A stretch of 57,525 nucleotides of DNA from SVTX01 sp964629615 (GTDB lineage Bacteria; Bacillota; Clostridia; Oscillospirales; CAG-272). Both the position numbers and the translations under genes were made by a program. The notes under the pieces were generated by a model that ran no database searches, was not told the origin of the DNA, and saw nothing but the letters and a program-made list of their open reading frames with translations. Within the stretch, counting starts at the first letter, position 1, and each line of letters opens with the position of its first letter. Location of the stretch: the NCBI GenBank assembly GCA_964629615.1, contig CAZVUD010000004.1:1-57525 (forward strand). The letters run 5' to 3'. Below are positions 50,273 to 57,525 of this stretch, one piece after another.

Positions 50273-51700
50273 ATGTTGGAATACAAAATTCTTCCCGACG
50301 CAGACAATGCGAAAAGGATAGATTATACATCAAAGGTACTTGCCCTAAATCTCAAGGAGAGAGCCGCAGGCAACGAAAAGAAGTCATATGTGCTTACCTT
50401 CGGATGTCAGCAGAATGAGGCTGACAGCGAGAAATTGCTCGGAATGTGCAAGGACATGGGATTTACACCATGCGACGACGCAAATGACGCCGATATCATA
50501 CTTATAAACACCTGCGCGATACGCGAGCATGCCGAGAAGAAGGCGCTTTCATATATCGGTCAATGCAAGCATCTTAAGGCGAAAAAGCCCGATCTCATAG
50601 TTGGAGTCTGTGGCTGTATGGTGACCCAGGAGCACAGGCGCGATACGATAAAATTCAGCTATCCTTATGTGGATCTTGTATTCGGAACATCCTCCATACA
50701 TCGTCTTCCACAGCTCGTGTACGAGAAGATGATAAAGGACAAGCGCTTGTATTGCCCACAGGAAGAGGAATACATGGTAGCCGAGGGACTTCCGATATAC
50801 AGAAATTCAAGTTACAGAGCCTGGGTATCCATAATGTACGGCTGTAATAATTTCTGCACATATTGCATAGTTCCCTATGTCAGAGGACGCGAAAGGAGCA
50901 GACGCCCCGAGGATATAATCGCGGAGGTCAGAGATCTCGTTGAGCGCGGATATAAGGATATCACGCTTTTGGGTCAGAATGTAAACTCCTACGGCAAGGA
51001 TGCCGTGTCGACCGACGGAGAAAAATATGATTTTGCTGATCTGTTGTCTGACATAGACAAGATAGAGGGGGATTATCTGTTGCATTTTATGACGAGCCAT
51101 CCGAAGGATGCCTCGCGCAAGCTCATAGACGTAATGGCAAGCTCTGAGCATATAGCGCATCAGTTCCATCTGCCCATGCAGTCGGGAAGCAACAGCGTCC
51201 TTAAGCGCATGAACCGCCGCTATGATACGGAAAAATATCTTGAAACGGTGGATTACATAAGAGAGAAGATACCGGATGTCACCTTGACATCCGATATAAT
51301 AGTCGGATTTCCGGGCGAGAGCGAGGAGGACTTTGAGGATACGCTCAGGATGCTCAAAAAAGTGAGATTCGACATGACATATTCCTTTATATATTCAAGA
51401 AGAGTCGGCACTCCTGCGGCAAGCATGGAGGATCAGATACCTGCCGATGTTCAGGGAGAAAGATTTAAAAGATTGCTTGAATTGCAAAACGAGATAGGTC
51501 TGGAGATGAACAAGCCTCTTGAGGGCAAGACATTGCGCGTTCTGTGCGACGGAAGGAGCAAGAACGACCCATCGGTATTCTGTGGCAGGACAGACGGCAA
51601 CAAGATAGTCCTGTTCGATGCACTTGACAGCGATACGGGAAAATTCCTTGATATCAGGATAGACCGCGCGGATACATTCGCACTTTACGGAACAAAATAA
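50273..51700 (+). CDS. miaB: tRNA-2-methylthio-N6-dimethylallyladenosine synthase
   Basis: MiaB is a radical-SAM methylthiotransferase that adds the 2-methylthio group to i6A37 of tRNAs. The 475 residues fit the family. The N-terminal UPF0004 domain has cysteines in TFGCQQNEADSE, INTCAIREHAE and GVCGCM (second iron-sulfur cluster); the radical-SAM site is YGCNNFCTYCIVPYVRGRE, and a TRAM domain closes the protein. The start is ATG after AGGAGAA. It heads the order miaB-ricA-mutS-mutL, seen in Bacillus as ymcB-ymcA-cotE-mutS-mutL. Confidence 0.97.
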   Translation: MLEYKILPDADNAKRIDYTSKVLALNLKERAAGNEKKSYVLTFGCQQNEADSEKLLGMCKDMGFTPCDDANDADIILINTCAIREHAEKKALSYIGQCKHLKAKKPDLIVGVCGCMVTQEHRRDTIKFSYPYVDLVFGTSSIHRLPQLVYEKMIKDKRLYCPQEEEYMVAEGLPIYRNSSYRAWVSIMYGCNNFCTYCIVPYVRGRERSRRPEDIIAEVRDLVERGYKDITLLGQNVNSYGKDAVSTDGEKYDFADLLSDIDKIEGDYLLHFMTSHPKDASRKLIDVMASSEHIAHQFHLPMQSGSNSVLKRMNRRYDTEKYLETVDYIREKIPDVTLTSDIIVGFPGESEEDFEDTLRMLKKVRFDMTYSFIYSRRVGTPAASMEDQIPADVQGERFKRLLELQNEIGLEMNKPLEGKTLRVLCDGRSKNDPSVFCGRTDGNKIVLFDALDSDTGKFLDIRIDRADTFALYGTK

Positions 51701-51748
51701 TATTGCACAGAATATCTGTGCTGAGAATGATCACATAGGAGAAATATT

Positions 51749-52132
51749 ATGAGTATACCTTCACTTGCAGCCGAGCTTGGCAAGGCTATAAAAAATGACG
51801 AAAGAATGATAAGAATGCAGAACGCAAAGCGCGCATATGAGTCAGATTTGCGTATAGGTCAGCTTCTTGCGGAATATAACGCCCAGAGAGAAGCGCTCAC
51901 ATCCATAGGGGATGAGGGCGGAGAGATAGACACGGATGTCATCACGCGGATACAGGACAGGCTTGACGAGATATATGCCGCGGTAACGCAGGATCCGCTT
52001 TTTGTCGAGCTTGATGCGGCGCAGACTGCAGTCAATGAGCTTATGGAAAGCGTAAACAGCATAATTCAGTTCAATGCAACGGGCGAGAGCATGTGCACAC
52101 ATGACTGCTCCACCTGCGGCGGATGTCACTGA
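51749..52132 (+). CDS. ricA: YlbF/YmcA (RicA-like) family protein with C-terminal Cys motif
   Basis: A 127-residue helical protein of the YlbF/YmcA family. In Bacillus RicA, RicF and RicT form an iron-sulfur-containing complex that promotes RNA maturation by RNase Y and affects sporulation and biofilm. Its position between miaB and mutS is that of Bacillus ymcA (ricA). The C-terminus carries CTHDCSTCGGCH, four cysteines that could bind [4Fe-4S] or zinc. The helical core has LAEYNAQREAL and QDPLFVELDAAQTAVNELM. ATG follows AGGAGAA. Identity as ricA rather than ricF rests on synteny. Confidence 0.82.
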   Translation: MSIPSLAAELGKAIKNDERMIRMQNAKRAYESDLRIGQLLAEYNAQREALTSIGDEGGEIDTDVITRIQDRLDEIYAAVTQDPLFVELDAAQTAVNELMESVNSIIQFNATGESMCTHDCSTCGGCH

Positions 52133-52207
52133 TATCCTGCATAATTGCGGGATCATTTCGAGTGCGCTCTGCTTTATCTAAAACTTTAACAGAAAGAGGA
52201 CGATATC

Positions 52208-54799
52208 ATGACTCCAATGATGGAGCAATATTTTGAGGTCAAAAATAAATACAAGGATTGCCTTTTGTTCTACCGCCTCGGAGATTTTTACGAGATGTTC
52301 TTTGATGACGCGGTGTGCGCGTCACGCGAGCTCGGGCTGACGCTTACAGGCAGAGATTGCGGCGAGAGCGAGCGCGCCCCGATGTGCGGCGTGCCGTTCC
52401 ATTCGGTGGATTCCTATATCGGAGAGCTTATATCTAAGGGGTATAAGATAGCTATATGCGAGCAGATGGAGGATCCTGCCTTGGCAAAGGGACTTGTCAA
52501 GCGCGAGGTGACGAGAGTCATCACGCAGGGAACTCTTATAGAATCACAGCTGCTCAGCGACAAGAAGAACAATTATCTTTGCGCGATATATGCAGGGGAA
52601 TACGAAACGGGCATATGCTTTTGCGATATCTCTACCGCCGAGATATTTGCGACCTCACTTCAGTCCGATCTCACATGCGAGTCGGTGATAAATGAGCTTG
52701 GTGCGTATGCGCCTGTGGAGATAATAACCAACCTTTCTACGTCGCGCATGAGACCTGTCGCAGACTTTGCACAGGGCAGGCTCTCGGCATCGCTTATCGA
52801 CGGTCAGGCATCAAGATTTGAATATGAAAAGTGCCTCTCGGCAGTTAAGGCACAGTTTGCCGACAGCCTGCGCGACAGCGACCTTGAGATACGTGCCGTC
52901 GTATGTGCCGTGGGCGCACTGCTTGACTATACCGCCGAGACCCAAAAGAAGGATATATCTTATATAAACAGCCTTTCCATATACACGGGCGGTCAGTATC
53001 TTGATATGGACATCAATACAAGAAGAAATCTTGAGCTTTGCGAGTCCATGCGCTCCAAGGAGAAAAAGGGCAGTCTGCTTTGGGTGCTTGATAAGACAAA
53101 GAGCGCCATGGGTGGCAGACTTATAAGAAAGTGGATAGAGCGTCCGCTTATAAATTGCGCGGATATCAGGGCAAGACAGGGTGCTGTTGAGGAGATGTAT
53201 TCAAGCTTTATGCTCCGTGAACAGCTATCGGACCTTTTGTCGGAGGTGCTTGACCTTGAAAGACTTATCACAAGGATAGTTTACGGAAGCGCAAATGCAA
53301 AGGACCTCAGGGCAGTTGCAAACACCTGCAGTATATTGCCCGAGCTTCGCGATCTTCTTTCGGGATGCAGGAGCGATGAGCTGCGCTCTGTGTGCAGTGA
53401 GCTCGACACGCTTGAGGATATCTGCGGACTGATACAGCATGCGATAGTTGAGGACCCGCCGTTCTCGGTGCGCGAGGGCGGAATGATCGCGGACGGATAT
53501 AATGCACAGGTGGATGAATTCCGCCAGGCGGTATATCACGGAGATGAATGGAGAGAGAAGATACTTGATGCGGAGCGTGAGGCTACGGGCATCAAGAATC
53601 TTAAGATAGGATACAATAAGGTGTTCGGATATTATCTTGAGGTCACAAGATCTCAGATAGATCTCGTTCCGCAAAGATATATAAGAAAGCAGACCCTTTC
53701 AAATTGTGAGAGATATATAACCGAGGAGCTTAAGGACATGGAGTCCACGGTGCTTGGAGCATCTGACAGGCTCTGCTCGCTTGAATACGAGCTGTTTTGC
53801 GAGGTAAGAAACAAGGTAGCGGATGCAGGTCAGAGGATACAAAAGACCGCGGCACTTATCGCAAAGACCGATGTTTACCTCTCCTTGGCTACGGTTGCGG
53901 CAAAGAATAGGTATGTAAAGCCCTATGTCGATCAGGGAGATGAGATAGACATAAAGGACGGCAGACATCCCGTTGTCGAGCAGTTCTGTCATGATTCTTA
54001 TTTCGTTCCGAATGACACGCGGCTCAATATGCACGATACACGGCTCATGCTGATAACAGGTCCGAATATGGCAGGTAAGTCTACATATATGCGTCAGGTC
54101 GCGCTTATAGTCCTTATGGCACAGATGGGATCCTTCGTGCCATGTGCCGAGGCAACTGTCGGAATAGTTGACAAGATATTTACACGTGTCGGAGCGTCTG
54201 ATGACCTTGCATCTGGACAGTCTACATTAATGCTTGAGATGAATGAGGTCGCATATATCCTGAAGAATGCCACACGCAAGAGCCTTATCATTTATGATGA
54301 GGTGGGCAGAGGAACATCTACCTTTGACGGAATGAGCATTGCAAGAGCCATTGTTGAATATACCGCAGGACGAAAGATAGGGGCAAAGACACTTTTTGCT
54401 ACTCATTACCATGAGCTTACGGGCATGGAGGATGAGTTTGAAGGAATAGTAAACTACAATATCGCCGCAAAGAAGCGCGGTGACGGAATAACCTTTTTGC
54501 GCAAGATAGTTCGCGGATCGACAGATGACAGCTACGGCATCGATGTTGCAAAGCTTGCAGGATTGCCGAATGAAGTGATAAAAAGGGCAAGAGAGATACT
54601 TGAAAACGTTGAGGCGAGCGCAAAGAACATTTCTCTTGCAGAGAAAAAGGAAAAGAATACCGAGAGCGACGAGATAAGCCTGTTTGATGTTATAAACGAT
54701 CAGGTCATAGAGGAAATAAAAAATACCGATATAAACACGCTTTCTCCGCTTGAGTGCATGCAGTTCTTGTTTGATCTGAAAAAACGCCTCGGACAGTAA
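52208..54799 (+). CDS. mutS: DNA mismatch repair protein MutS
   Basis: MutS recognises base mismatches and small loops and recruits MutL. The 863 residues are standard. The mismatch-binding domain I has FYRLGDFYEMFFDDA (Phe-x-Glu as YEMF region), the clamp and lever follow, and the ATPase domain shows the P-loop TGPNMAGKSTYMRQ, the LASGQSTLMLEM signature, Walker B LIIYDEVGRGTSTFDG and ATHYHELTG. The C-terminal helix-turn-helix dimer region ends the protein. AGAGGAC precedes the ATG. It lies between ricA and mutL in one unit. Confidence 0.98.
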   Translation: MTPMMEQYFEVKNKYKDCLLFYRLGDFYEMFFDDAVCASRELGLTLTGRDCGESERAPMCGVPFHSVDSYIGELISKGYKIAICEQMEDPALAKGLVKREVTRVITQGTLIESQLLSDKKNNYLCAIYAGEYETGICFCDISTAEIFATSLQSDLTCESVINELGAYAPVEIITNLSTSRMRPVADFAQGRLSASLIDGQASRFEYEKCLSAVKAQFADSLRDSDLEIRAVVCAVGALLDYTAETQKKDISYINSLSIYTGGQYLDMDINTRRNLELCESMRSKEKKGSLLWVLDKTKSAMGGRLIRKWIERPLINCADIRARQGAVEEMYSSFMLREQLSDLLSEVLDLERLITRIVYGSANAKDLRAVANTCSILPELRDLLSGCRSDELRSVCSELDTLEDICGLIQHAIVEDPPFSVREGGMIADGYNAQVDEFRQAVYHGDEWREKILDAEREATGIKNLKIGYNKVFGYYLEVTRSQIDLVPQRYIRKQTLSNCERYITEELKDMESTVLGASDRLCSLEYELFCEVRNKVADAGQRIQKTAALIAKTDVYLSLATVAAKNRYVKPYVDQGDEIDIKDGRHPVVEQFCHDSYFVPNDTRLNMHDTRLMLITGPNMAGKSTYMRQVALIVLMAQMGSFVPCAEATVGIVDKIFTRVGASDDLASGQSTLMLEMNEVAYILKNATRKSLIIYDEVGRGTSTFDGMSIARAIVEYTAGRKIGAKTLFATHYHELTGMEDEFEGIVNYNIAAKKRGDGITFLRKIVRGSTDDSYGIDVAKLAGLPNEVIKRAREILENVEASAKNISLAEKKEKNTESDEISLFDVINDQVIEEIKNTDINTLSPLECMQFLFDLKKRLGQ

Positions 54800-54836
54800 G
54801 GCGCATGCAAAATGATCTGTGTTGAAGGGGGACCTG

Positions 54837-56960
54837 ATGGGAGTAATAAATCAGCTGTCGTTTGAGGTGGCAAACCTCATAGCGGCAGGAGAGGTCGTTG
54901 ACCGACCGGCATCTGCAATAAAGGAGCTTATGGAGAATGCCATAGATGCAGGTGCCAAGCATATCACTGTCGAGACCAAAAACGGGGGCGTGACATTTAT
55001 GCGAGTGTCGGATGACGGTTGCGGCATGGACGGTGAGGATCTTCCTATGGCTATAAGGCGTCATGCCACAAGCAAGATATCGTCTGCGGAGGATCTTGAC
55101 GGCATATGCACGCTGGGATTTCGCGGTGAGGCGCTTGCCGCCATATCATCTGTATCCAAGATGAGGTTGATCTCAAAGAAGGCGACCGAGCCTATGGGCG
55201 CTGTGCTTTGTGTGGATCACGGTGAGATCATAAGCTTAAATGAGCAGGGCTGTTCAAACGGCACTACAGTTATCGCAGAGGAGCTGTTTGCAAACGTACC
55301 TGCAAGAAGAAAATTTTTAAAGAGAGATATCACGGAAACGTCTTTTATATGCACAAATGTTGAAAAGGTCGCGCTTTCGCATCCCGAGATAGCGATAAGA
55401 CTGATATGCGACGGTCAGATCAGGCTTGACAGTGCAGGTGACGGAGATCTGAAAAATACGATATATTCCATATTCGGCAAGGATTTTGCATCCAAGCTCA
55501 TAGAGGTCAGATCGGATCTTGACGGCATAACCGTCAGAGGCTATATAGGCAGGTCTGACAATGTAAAAGGAAACCGTGGGGCAGAGAATTTTTACATAAA
55601 CGGCAGATATGTCAAGAGCAAGACGGCTACGGCGGCTCTTGAGCAGGCATATTCATCATATATGCCGAGTGAGAGATTTCCCGTCTGCGTGCTGTTTATA
55701 GATATGTCGCCCGGGCGTGTGGACGTAAATGTCCATCCTGCCAAGCTTGAGGTCAAGTTCTCAAATGAAAAGCCTGTTTTTGAGGCGGTGTATTATGCTG
55801 TCAAGCAGGCACTTGAGAGCAACGCGACTCGCCCACAGATGCAAATGGAGAAAAAACGTAACGACAAGATAAGCTTTAGCGAGATGCAAGCCCCTGTGGA
55901 GAGCTCACGTGAGGATCACAAGCAACTGTCGATAGACATAGGCGGAGCGATAAATACGGGAGAAAATGAAAGACCAAAGCCGCATGGCGGATTTTCCCAC
56001 TTGACGGCGGAGGAGTATGTTTCGCAGTATGTAAGCCGCGACGCTAAGAGATATGACAGACAGGGCGTTGGAGCATACAGCGTCAAGGACAGCGCAGATA
56101 GAAATGTCGCAGTTAAAAATATTGAATTCAAGTCTGATGCGGACACTGCTGATTTCAGCAGTACATACTCAAAAGCAAGCATCACCGAAAAGGAGGCTCA
56201 TGTGCCTGACAGAAAAGCGGAAACTGCAACCTCTGTTTTGTCTGATGATACATATGATCTTGAAGATAAGGACATAAGCTCGGAGATACCTACAGCACAA
56301 AGCCCTGTATCCGACACTAAACCGAAATCGGAGATATGCAATGCGGATACGGATGCGGAAAATGATGCTGCAAGCTCACGTCCCACTTGGAGATTTATCG
56401 GCGAAGCATTCAATTCCTACCTTATCTGCGAGGTGGATGATAAGCTCTTGCTCATAGACAAGCACGCGGCACACGAAAGGATAATTTTCGAGAGCCTCAG
56501 ATCAAATATGAAAAACAAGGGCGATATGTCACAGATCCTGCTTGTTCCGATAGAGGTCATGCTCATGAGCGATGAGGTTACATGTATCGAGGAATACAGA
56601 GAGGAGCTTGAGAGCATAGGATTTGGATTTCAGACATCGAGAAATACGGTGTATGTAAATGAGATACCTGTAGGAATAGAAGCATCGGACGTTCCATCCA
56701 TGATGTCTGTGTTTGCCGAAAGGCTCAAAGAAGGAACGGGAAATGTTCAGATAACCAAAAATATCATTTTTGAGAAGGCACTGTATCAGGCGTCGTGTAA
56801 AGCGGCGGTCAAGGCAGGAAGGGAATATCCCGAGGAGCACCACAAATGGATAATAAATAAGCTCATGGAGATACCCGATATAACCTTCTGTCCGCACGGC
56901 AGACCCGTTGCCATGGAGCTGTCACACAAAAATATAGACAGACAGTTTGAGAGAACTTGA
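54837..56960 (+). CDS. mutL: DNA mismatch repair protein MutL
   Basis: MutL couples mismatch recognition to strand removal. The 707 residues include a GHKL ATPase domain (LMENAIDAGA, VSDDGCGMD, LGFRGEALAAISSVS), a long variable linker (about residues 340-510) and a C-terminal dimerisation domain with the endonuclease motif in DKHAAHERIIFE, a DQHA(x)2E(x)4E variant with Lys for Gln. CPHGRP near the end is another endonuclease-site motif, so this MutL should nick DNA as in bacteria without MutH. ATG after AAGGGGG is chosen over a GTG six codons upstream. It starts 37 bases after mutS. Confidence 0.97.
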   Translation: MGVINQLSFEVANLIAAGEVVDRPASAIKELMENAIDAGAKHITVETKNGGVTFMRVSDDGCGMDGEDLPMAIRRHATSKISSAEDLDGICTLGFRGEALAAISSVSKMRLISKKATEPMGAVLCVDHGEIISLNEQGCSNGTTVIAEELFANVPARRKFLKRDITETSFICTNVEKVALSHPEIAIRLICDGQIRLDSAGDGDLKNTIYSIFGKDFASKLIEVRSDLDGITVRGYIGRSDNVKGNRGAENFYINGRYVKSKTATAALEQAYSSYMPSERFPVCVLFIDMSPGRVDVNVHPAKLEVKFSNEKPVFEAVYYAVKQALESNATRPQMQMEKKRNDKISFSEMQAPVESSREDHKQLSIDIGGAINTGENERPKPHGGFSHLTAEEYVSQYVSRDAKRYDRQGVGAYSVKDSADRNVAVKNIEFKSDADTADFSSTYSKASITEKEAHVPDRKAETATSVLSDDTYDLEDKDISSEIPTAQSPVSDTKPKSEICNADTDAENDAASSRPTWRFIGEAFNSYLICEVDDKLLLIDKHAAHERIIFESLRSNMKNKGDMSQILLVPIEVMLMSDEVTCIEEYREELESIGFGFQTSRNTVYVNEIPVGIEASDVPSMMSVFAERLKEGTGNVQITKNIIFEKALYQASCKAAVKAGREYPEEHHKWIINKLMEIPDITFCPHGRPVAMELSHKNIDRQFERT

Positions 56961-56994
56961 TTCTGAAAAAGTAAAAACGAAAAATAAAAATAAA

Positions 56995-57025
56995 GGTACT
57001 GCCGTGTGTATTACGGCTCTGTACC
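56995..57025 (+). promoter_or_regulatory. Hairpin between mutL and tgt
   Basis: GGTAC/GTACC outer and GCCGT/ACGGC inner stems with a small internal loop, without a T-run, 18 bases before tgt. It may be a processing or translational element; not a T-box or preQ1 aptamer. Confidence 0.5.
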
Positions 57026-57043
57026 ATATAGAAAGGCGAAGTT

Positions 57044-57525
57044 ATGTTTGAACTTATTGCACAAGACGGCAGAGCGCGAAGAGGCGTTTTGCACACGGTA
57101 CACGGAGATATACAGACTCCCGTGTTTATGAACGTAGGCACATGTGCCGCGATCAAGGGCGGTGTTTCGACAGTCGAGCTTGAGGAGATAGACTGCCAGG
57201 TGGAGCTTTCCAACACATATCATCTCCATATACGTCCCGGTGACAAACTGATATATGAGATGGGCGGCTTGCACAAGTTTATGAATTGGAAAAAGCCCAT
57301 ACTTACCGACTCGGGCGGATTTCAGGTATTTTCCTTGGCTCAGCTGCGTAAGATAACAGAGGAGGGCGTAAGATTTCAGTCACACATAGACGGTAAGAGG
57401 ATATTCATGGGACCCGAGGAGAGCATGCAGATACAGTCACATCTTGCATCTACCATAGCAATGGCGTTCGATGAATGCATAGAAAACCCCGCACCCTACC
57501 AGTATGTAAAGAATTCTGTTGACAG
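57044..57525 (+). CDS. tgt: Queuine/preQ1 tRNA-ribosyltransferase (partial, cut by window end)
   Basis: Tgt swaps guanine 34 for preQ1 in tRNAs with GUN anticodons, in queuosine synthesis. About 160 N-terminal residues are present; the rest lies beyond the window. The active-site loop is LTDSGGFQVFSL with the catalytic Asp, and the family's SNTYHLHIRPGDKLI and FDECIENPAPY are visible. ATG follows AAAGGCG. It continues the miaB-ricA-mutS-mutL strand, about 83 bases after mutL. Its preQ1 could be supplied by the riboswitch-controlled QueT at 7.7 kb. Confidence 0.95.
   Translation, partial: MFELIAQDGRARRGVLHTVHGDIQTPVFMNVGTCAAIKGGVSTVELEEIDCQVELSNTYHLHIRPGDKLIYEMGGLHKFMNWKKPILTDSGGFQVFSLAQLRKITEEGVRFQSHIDGKRIFMGPEESMQIQSHLASTIAMAFDECIENPAPYQYVKNSVD

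Noticed and set aside
56995..57025. T-box or preQ1 aptamer before tgt
   Set aside because: Only a single hairpin is present; no T-box sequence and no A-rich pseudoknot tail.

Overview
The window looks like a chromosomal scaffold from an uncultured, spore-forming, anaerobic member of the Clostridia, probably a gut lineage and probably metagenome-assembled. The reasons are the sporulation genes spoIIE and spoIIR, a type III glutamine synthetase, an NfnAB-type flavin/iron-sulfur pair, a class III (Firmicutes-type) fructose-1,6-bisphosphatase, a CD1247-family zinc-ribbon protein, the miaB-ricA-mutS-mutL synteny known from Bacillus, near-consensus sigma-A promoters (mostly 17-bp spacers) before most transcription units, and a 100-N scaffold gap inside a tandem repeat. 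I cannot name a genus.

Layout. 0-0.5 kb: hairpin-forming interspersed repeats. 0.6-6.1 kb: a small XRE regulator, then minus-strand genes for a CD1247-family protein, EF-P, a YfcE-type phosphodiesterase, a flavin reductase and an MBOAT/DHHW polysaccharide O-acetylation pair. 6.3-12.2 kb: folC, a preQ1-I riboswitch with a QueT transporter, birA, an FKBP/trigger-factor-like lipoprotein, a zinc-ribbon membrane protein and a SLOG protein. 12.3-18.2 kb: spoIIE with a 21-bp-spaced promoter of the Spo0A-dependent kind, glutamine synthetase III and a NagD-type HAD hydrolase. 18.6-19.1 kb: a 111-bp tandem repeat array, broken by the gap, abutting tRNA-Gln(UUG). 19.2-28.3 kb: a glycan cluster, with a tight minus-strand operon (NlpC/P60-GH36 fusion, frameshifted GH3, beta-helix lipoprotein) divergent from a 991-residue GH28-like protein. 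28.4-30.4 kb: fbp. 30.5-32.3 kb: an AT-richer accessory patch (GIY-YIG protein, 80-residue repeat protein behind a structured leader with two terminators, four-helix-bundle protein) next to tRNA-Arg(ACG). 32.7-35.6 kb: a cation/proton antiporter and hpf, the latter behind a long structured leader that may be a raiA-type RNA with several tiny ORFs. 35.8-46.9 kb: nfnAB, spoIIR, a DUF1846 protein, DJ-1/CPBP/membrane operon, MATE exporter, pgk-tpiA. 47-49.9 kb: an 841-residue coiled-coil lipoprotein with a ~350-nt leader. 50.2-57.5 kb: miaB, ricA-like, mutS, mutL and the start of tgt.

Connections. The riboswitch-controlled QueT and Tgt fit queuosine-precursor salvage. NfnAB links NAD(P)H and ferredoxin pools in an anaerobe; pgk, tpiA and fbp cover central carbon flow. 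SpoIIE and SpoIIR act on either side of sigma-F activation. The glycan enzymes, two of them without an export signal, suggest intracellular processing of imported plant-type oligosaccharides.

The parts least explained by known families are the structured leader at 31.64-31.87 kb, the multi-ORF leader upstream of hpf at 35.07-35.58 kb, the tRNA-Gln-derived tandem repeats and the NlpC-GH36 fusion. All calls come from reading the sequence; no database search was possible.
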